From contig NC_092571.1 of NCBI RefSeq assembly GCF_037975245.1, forward strand, positions 27,666,564-27,730,563: a DNA stretch of 64,000 nucleotides, given 5' to 3'. The notes under the pieces are model-generated. The model had not been told where the DNA came from. It saw only the letters and a program-made list of their open reading frames with translations, and ran no database searches. The position numbers and the translations under genes were made by a program. Source of the DNA: Apostichopus japonicus. Lineage: Eukaryota > Echinodermata > Holothuroidea > Aspidochirotida > Stichopodidae. Shown here piece by piece: positions 60,130 to 64,000 of the stretch (the stretch's first letter is position 1; every line of letters starts with the position of its first letter).

Positions 60130-63100
60130 TAATTACACTTCATTAGCCCTTTTGAAAAGTTAAACAAAGCAATAATACCTTGTAATCCCAAAAGGTTTCC
60201 AAAATATATCTCTTTTTTTCTGAACGTGACCCGTTAAAGATATTTTCACATATGAAATTATTGAAATGAATCGAAGCGAAACGAAATTATTTAACGTTAA
60301 TGGGGAACGGGAAAAAATATATACTTCTTACCCATCTTGCGAGTAATGATCTATCTTGTAAGTTACAACCAAACTTATTCTGCACAGTTACCTTTTTTTC
60401 ACGAATGTTCGACTCGTTTTTTGTCAATATTTTGTGGCCAGAATGTGGATATTTGCCTACAGTTTGTACATCAAAGATTTCAACGTGTCATATTTATCAG
60501 GAGGGTAGTGATAGGAAAGTTCTTAAGATCCCCATTCAATCTTCTTTCTCCAACCCCACGTGCACCACCCCGGGCAACCCCACCACGACCCTCCTCCCCC
60601 GAGTAAACCAACATCCCTTCAGCCCCCTCCCAGTAGCATACTTTCTCATAGCTCTGCTTTAGTTTCTTTTTCTTCTTCTTCTTCTTCTTCTTCTTTTTCT
60701 TCTTCACATTCATCATATGACGTCACGAGTACTTTAACATACCTTCGAGCACTAGAGTAAACATACCCCATATCATGATCTTCTATATATGTATGTTCTG
60801 TTTTCAACTTTTTTTCTTACGTTTCCCTTACTTTCAATTTCATTATTAAGTTTCATTTTCAATAAAGAATGAAAGAAGAAAAGGGCCCTTGTTCGGATAT
60901 TTCCCTGGGCAATTAAAAGTTCCAACTTTGTTTTACTCTCAGGAATGGAAAGGAAAGTGGCAAACTAGAGTGCCTGCACTTGTCGGTATGTGTTTTAATG
61001 AAGACGTGAATCACAGGAGAATTTTCTCTAACAGAGAAATTAAAATTCTTGCCATACAACCATATATTACCTCATTATCCCCCTCAGCACTTTGAAAAAA
61101 TTGGGTCAATAAAGCTTGACATGAATTTTAAGAAACTTCACGACACTGTGGGAATAATATTCGAAAGAAAATGCCATTTCATAATTCATTCTTCAGGGGC
61201 CGAAATATAGTAGCAAATTATTAAGGATTTTTTTTTTTAAATAAAGGAATTAAAAAAAGTCATATTCAGAAATAGCAGAAAAAACAAAGCCATTCAACAA
61301 TGGTTCCTTTATTGACTATATCCGATAGTTATACAGCATTTACATTAGTTCCGTATATTAATTCTTAATATTAACTATTTACCTCAGAGAGAGGGGAAAA
61401 ACAGAAAAGTGATTTATGCTTAGAGTAATTGCGTTCACAACAGAATTTGAAGTGGTCTTTAAACTGAACTGACCAATTATTTTCTTTATATTGCAAATAA
61501 TGACGATAAAATATAGATAAGTTAATATATTACCGAGTTGCTAACTGCTTGTGATGTAATAGCAATTAAAAAACGATCTGAAATACACATTGAAAGTCAT
61601 AAGGAAAGACATATATTTGTATAAAGGCAAATTATGAATTATTTATTATTTTATGCTAAATTTGATGCAATTATCTGTAGGCTAAGCGTGTCTTCGTTTG
61701 ATTAAATCGTTATTTTATTTTGCAAGTAGTTTTGGTAACATTTTGTGAACATTTTTTGTTTGCAATAGATAACACCTAAAATAATCTATAAAATACAGAT
61801 AACATTAATATAATCATCATAATTCATTGCATAAATGGATGTTAAATATTTCGTGGACTAAACATATTTCCATGAGTGCGTTATTCACTTCCCAGATGAG
61901 AACAAACCTGGACGATTTGAAAGAAATTTTTATCAACTAATTTCATTGATTTTTTTTAGGTGCATGAGGGTTGAGGGCTTTGAGAAGTTGAGAACAGTCA
62001 AATTAATAATAAAGTTCCTTTTTAATCACAGGGAGTCATAATTTAGTATTATTGAAATATATTGTAATATTATCCAAAACTTTTTACGAAATATCCACCC
62101 AAAAAGACCTGTGGGTTAACGGGAAAATGAAACTCTCTATATACTCTTCAAGTTATAGTAACTTATTGTACCATCATCACGTATTATATTCTACCCGTGA
62201 TCTCTTTCCTTGGCGAATTTCAAAAGCAAAATAAACATGAAGTAGATAGCTTCATGTCAATGTAAGGGCCATTAACATCGAGGGCAATTATGGAAACCCA
62301 AAGAGTCCCTGGGACAGATTTCTGGGGGTGCAAAGAAGGTTGTATACGCAATGCGCAGAAGTGACAGGACTTATCACAATTTTAGGAGCGAATGGAAAGT
62401 AAACATGGCGTAATGACGTCTTTAGTCTTATTTCGCTGAAATTTTGACAAACAAAAACAGAATAGTATGTGATACATTTAATTAAACGCTCAATTTATTT
62501 AGCTTATAAGAGAAACTATGACAGTAATAAAATACATTTGTATATTCGAATGAGGCGCTCTAGATGGACATTGCTATATTTGTTTTCTGTATTAGTGTGT
62601 GTGTCTGTATGTGTATGTGTGCAATGCTTACTTTTTTTAATATACATGCAAATGAACAGAGCTACCTCATTTCACATCAATTGTTAAAATGTCACGTATA
62701 CTAGACAAGACTTTGATTGGGGAGGGGAAGGTGGGGGTTGGTAGGAAGAGGTAAGAGAGAAAGGGGTAGATGAGGTGATGAGGTACAGTTTTATTCTACT
62801 ACTGCCATGGTTCATGCAAGATCGGACCCCACAGGAGAGTTATATCTTCAGGAGTTCAGGCCCTGTTTGACACTCTATACATTTCCTTATAATGTAAATT
62901 ATGAAAAATGAAGACAACATTCTTCACAGAAGGCTTTTTCCCGAGCACACGCCCATATTTTTGCCCCGAACCCATCACTTATTCCCCTCTCGACTGTTGT
63001 GTGTATCACAAGATAGAATCAAATATTTCATTCCAATAAATACAAGAAAAAAATGGAACAACCGCTGAATGACCTTTTAGGAGATCTTTTTCTGTCTTTT

Positions 63101-63390
63101 GTTTTAAAATCGTTCAATTTCCCATGCAGTCGCATTTAATAATATAAGTAATTAGGTTAGCTTAAATTCTGTAGAGAATAGAAGCGAAGTCGAGTGGAAC
63201 TTTAAAGGTCTATGTAAGTGAAAAAATAACGACAGATAAAATGTAATTTAATAGGAAATAAATAACTAATATGATCCGCGACTGTAATTTATAAACAGGA
63301 AGAAGGAAGTTTGTAAGTTTTTAATCTTATTTAGTGTAAATGCAAGTTGATAAAATCGAAAATCAAACATGCGCCATATATATATGATAT
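60130..63390. other. Intergenic stretch, no gene seen
   Basis: AT-rich DNA with a (TTC)n tract at about 60663-60705. No protein-like frame, transposon end or RNA gene was recognised. Confidence 0.5.
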
Positions 63391-63394
63391 GATA

Positions 63395-63395
<1 letters not shown>

Positions 63396-63453
<58 letters not shown>
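63396..63453. repeat. (AT)n microsatellite beside the hammerhead motif
   Basis: About 29 AT dinucleotides ending 26 bp before the ribozyme's stem I begins. Confidence 0.95.
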
Positions 63454-63454
<1 letters not shown>

Positions 63455-63478
63455 GTAGGTCCGGGGTTCGATTCCTAC

Positions 63479-63519
63479 CTTCGCCTGACGAGTCCCAAAG
63501 GACGAAACCGGTCGTGAAG
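63479..63519 (+). ncRNA. Hammerhead ribozyme motif, type I, minimal stem III
   Basis: All core elements are in order: stem I 5' strand CTTCGC (63479-63484), CUGACGA (63485-63491, consensus CUGANGA), stem II GUCC-CAAA-GGAC (63492-63503), GAAA (63504-63507), stem III A-C-C/G-G-U (63507-63512) and cleavage base C63513 after GGU. Stem I 3' strand GTGAAG (63514-63519) pairs with CTTCGC over 6 bp (one G-U). Stem III has no loop, so cleavage would probably need a dimer, as described for hammerheads of Penelope-like elements and animal retrozymes. No second copy was seen within the window. Activity is inferred. Confidence 0.75.
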
Positions 63520-64000
63520 TGGCATTTTGCTAGTGTGCTGACCTTTAATAATTTGTGTATTTATTCAATTTAACCTTAAAAAGAAAAAAACATGTCACAG
63601 TACGATATTCGTAACCTGTCAGTTTTGTTCGCTTTTGAGACGAGTTAACGTGAAGTCTCCTTTCTAAGTAATCTTTAAAATAACGTTCTCTATTGGTCAG
63701 ATCTCATGAGGGTATGTGTCGCTTTGATATTATTGGTTGTTGTGGATGGATTCGTTTGAGGTATGCTGCAAGGTCCTGATCGATTCACTTTTGGCCGGGT
63801 ATGCATACAAATCATTATAAACCAATTTAATGTTTTTTATATTATAAACAGAAAACAAGAAAACGTCAAATGACAGGGGAGAGGGGGGGGGGGGAAGTCA
63901 TCAATGTATACCATAAATTATAGGAGATATTACATTTCTGTCATCAAATATGATATGACTCTTTTCCCCCATAGGATGTTCTCTTTGCAGGGTATACTGC

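Noticed and set aside
63461-63478. B-box-like GGGGTTCGATTCC before the hammerhead as a tRNA or SINE
   Set aside because: No tRNA head upstream, only (AT)n; could be chance or part of the ribozyme-bearing element.

Overview
The window is nuclear DNA of an invertebrate deuterostome. Two genes with vertebrate orthologues (TTC36, SZRD1) are split by GT-AG introns, there is a third, intronless gene, and the rest is repeat-rich non-coding DNA. The many 'taggcct' words, long poly-G runs and repeat style suggest an echinoderm, possibly a sea cucumber. That assignment is an impression, not a test.

Layout. 1-4.1 kb: a duplicated piece of the TTC36 3' region, then DNA transposons nested inside each other. 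4.1-9.8 kb: intergenic, with a tRNA-derived SINE, a MITE with an exact 8-bp target-site duplication (TSD) and a long-spaced inverted repeat. 9.82-11.17 kb (+): an intronless 447-aa protein with a cysteine-dioxygenase-type cupin domain and a C-terminal CaaX-like tail. 11.7-12.0 kb: second MITE copy. 13.48-18.44 kb (-): TTC36 in three coding exons. 18.8-19.1 kb: third MITE copy, about 360 bp upstream of the TTC36 start. 21.16-32.93 kb (+): SZRD1 in five coding exons. Its introns hold a broken non-LTR retrotransposon, a candidate transposon with a 15-bp motif repeated six times, a fold-back element with 22-bp tandem repeats in its arms, and about 69 copies of a 42-bp minisatellite ending 40 bp before exon 4.

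33-54 kb: no convincing coding exon. It holds the SZRD1 3' UTR, a 360-bp hAT-type element, a 600-bp polypurine tract, (AT)n and (ATG)n microsatellites and many poly-G runs. 54.2-60.05 kb: a 5.86-kb DIRS-type tyrosine-recombinase retrotransposon on the minus strand. It has 113-bp inverted termini that look identical, the internal complementary region typical of DIRS, recognisable but broken RNase H and recombinase regions, and no visible reverse transcriptase. 60-64 kb: intergenic, with a near-perfect hammerhead ribozyme motif at 63.48 kb beside an (AT)n tract.

The three genes show no sign of working together. TTC36 and SZRD1 are divergent, with 2.7 kb between start codons. The most interesting items are the DIRS architecture, the hammerhead motif, the CaaX-tailed dioxygenase-like protein and the intronic minisatellite with its 714-bp higher-order period. 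All boundaries were read by eye; none was checked by alignment.
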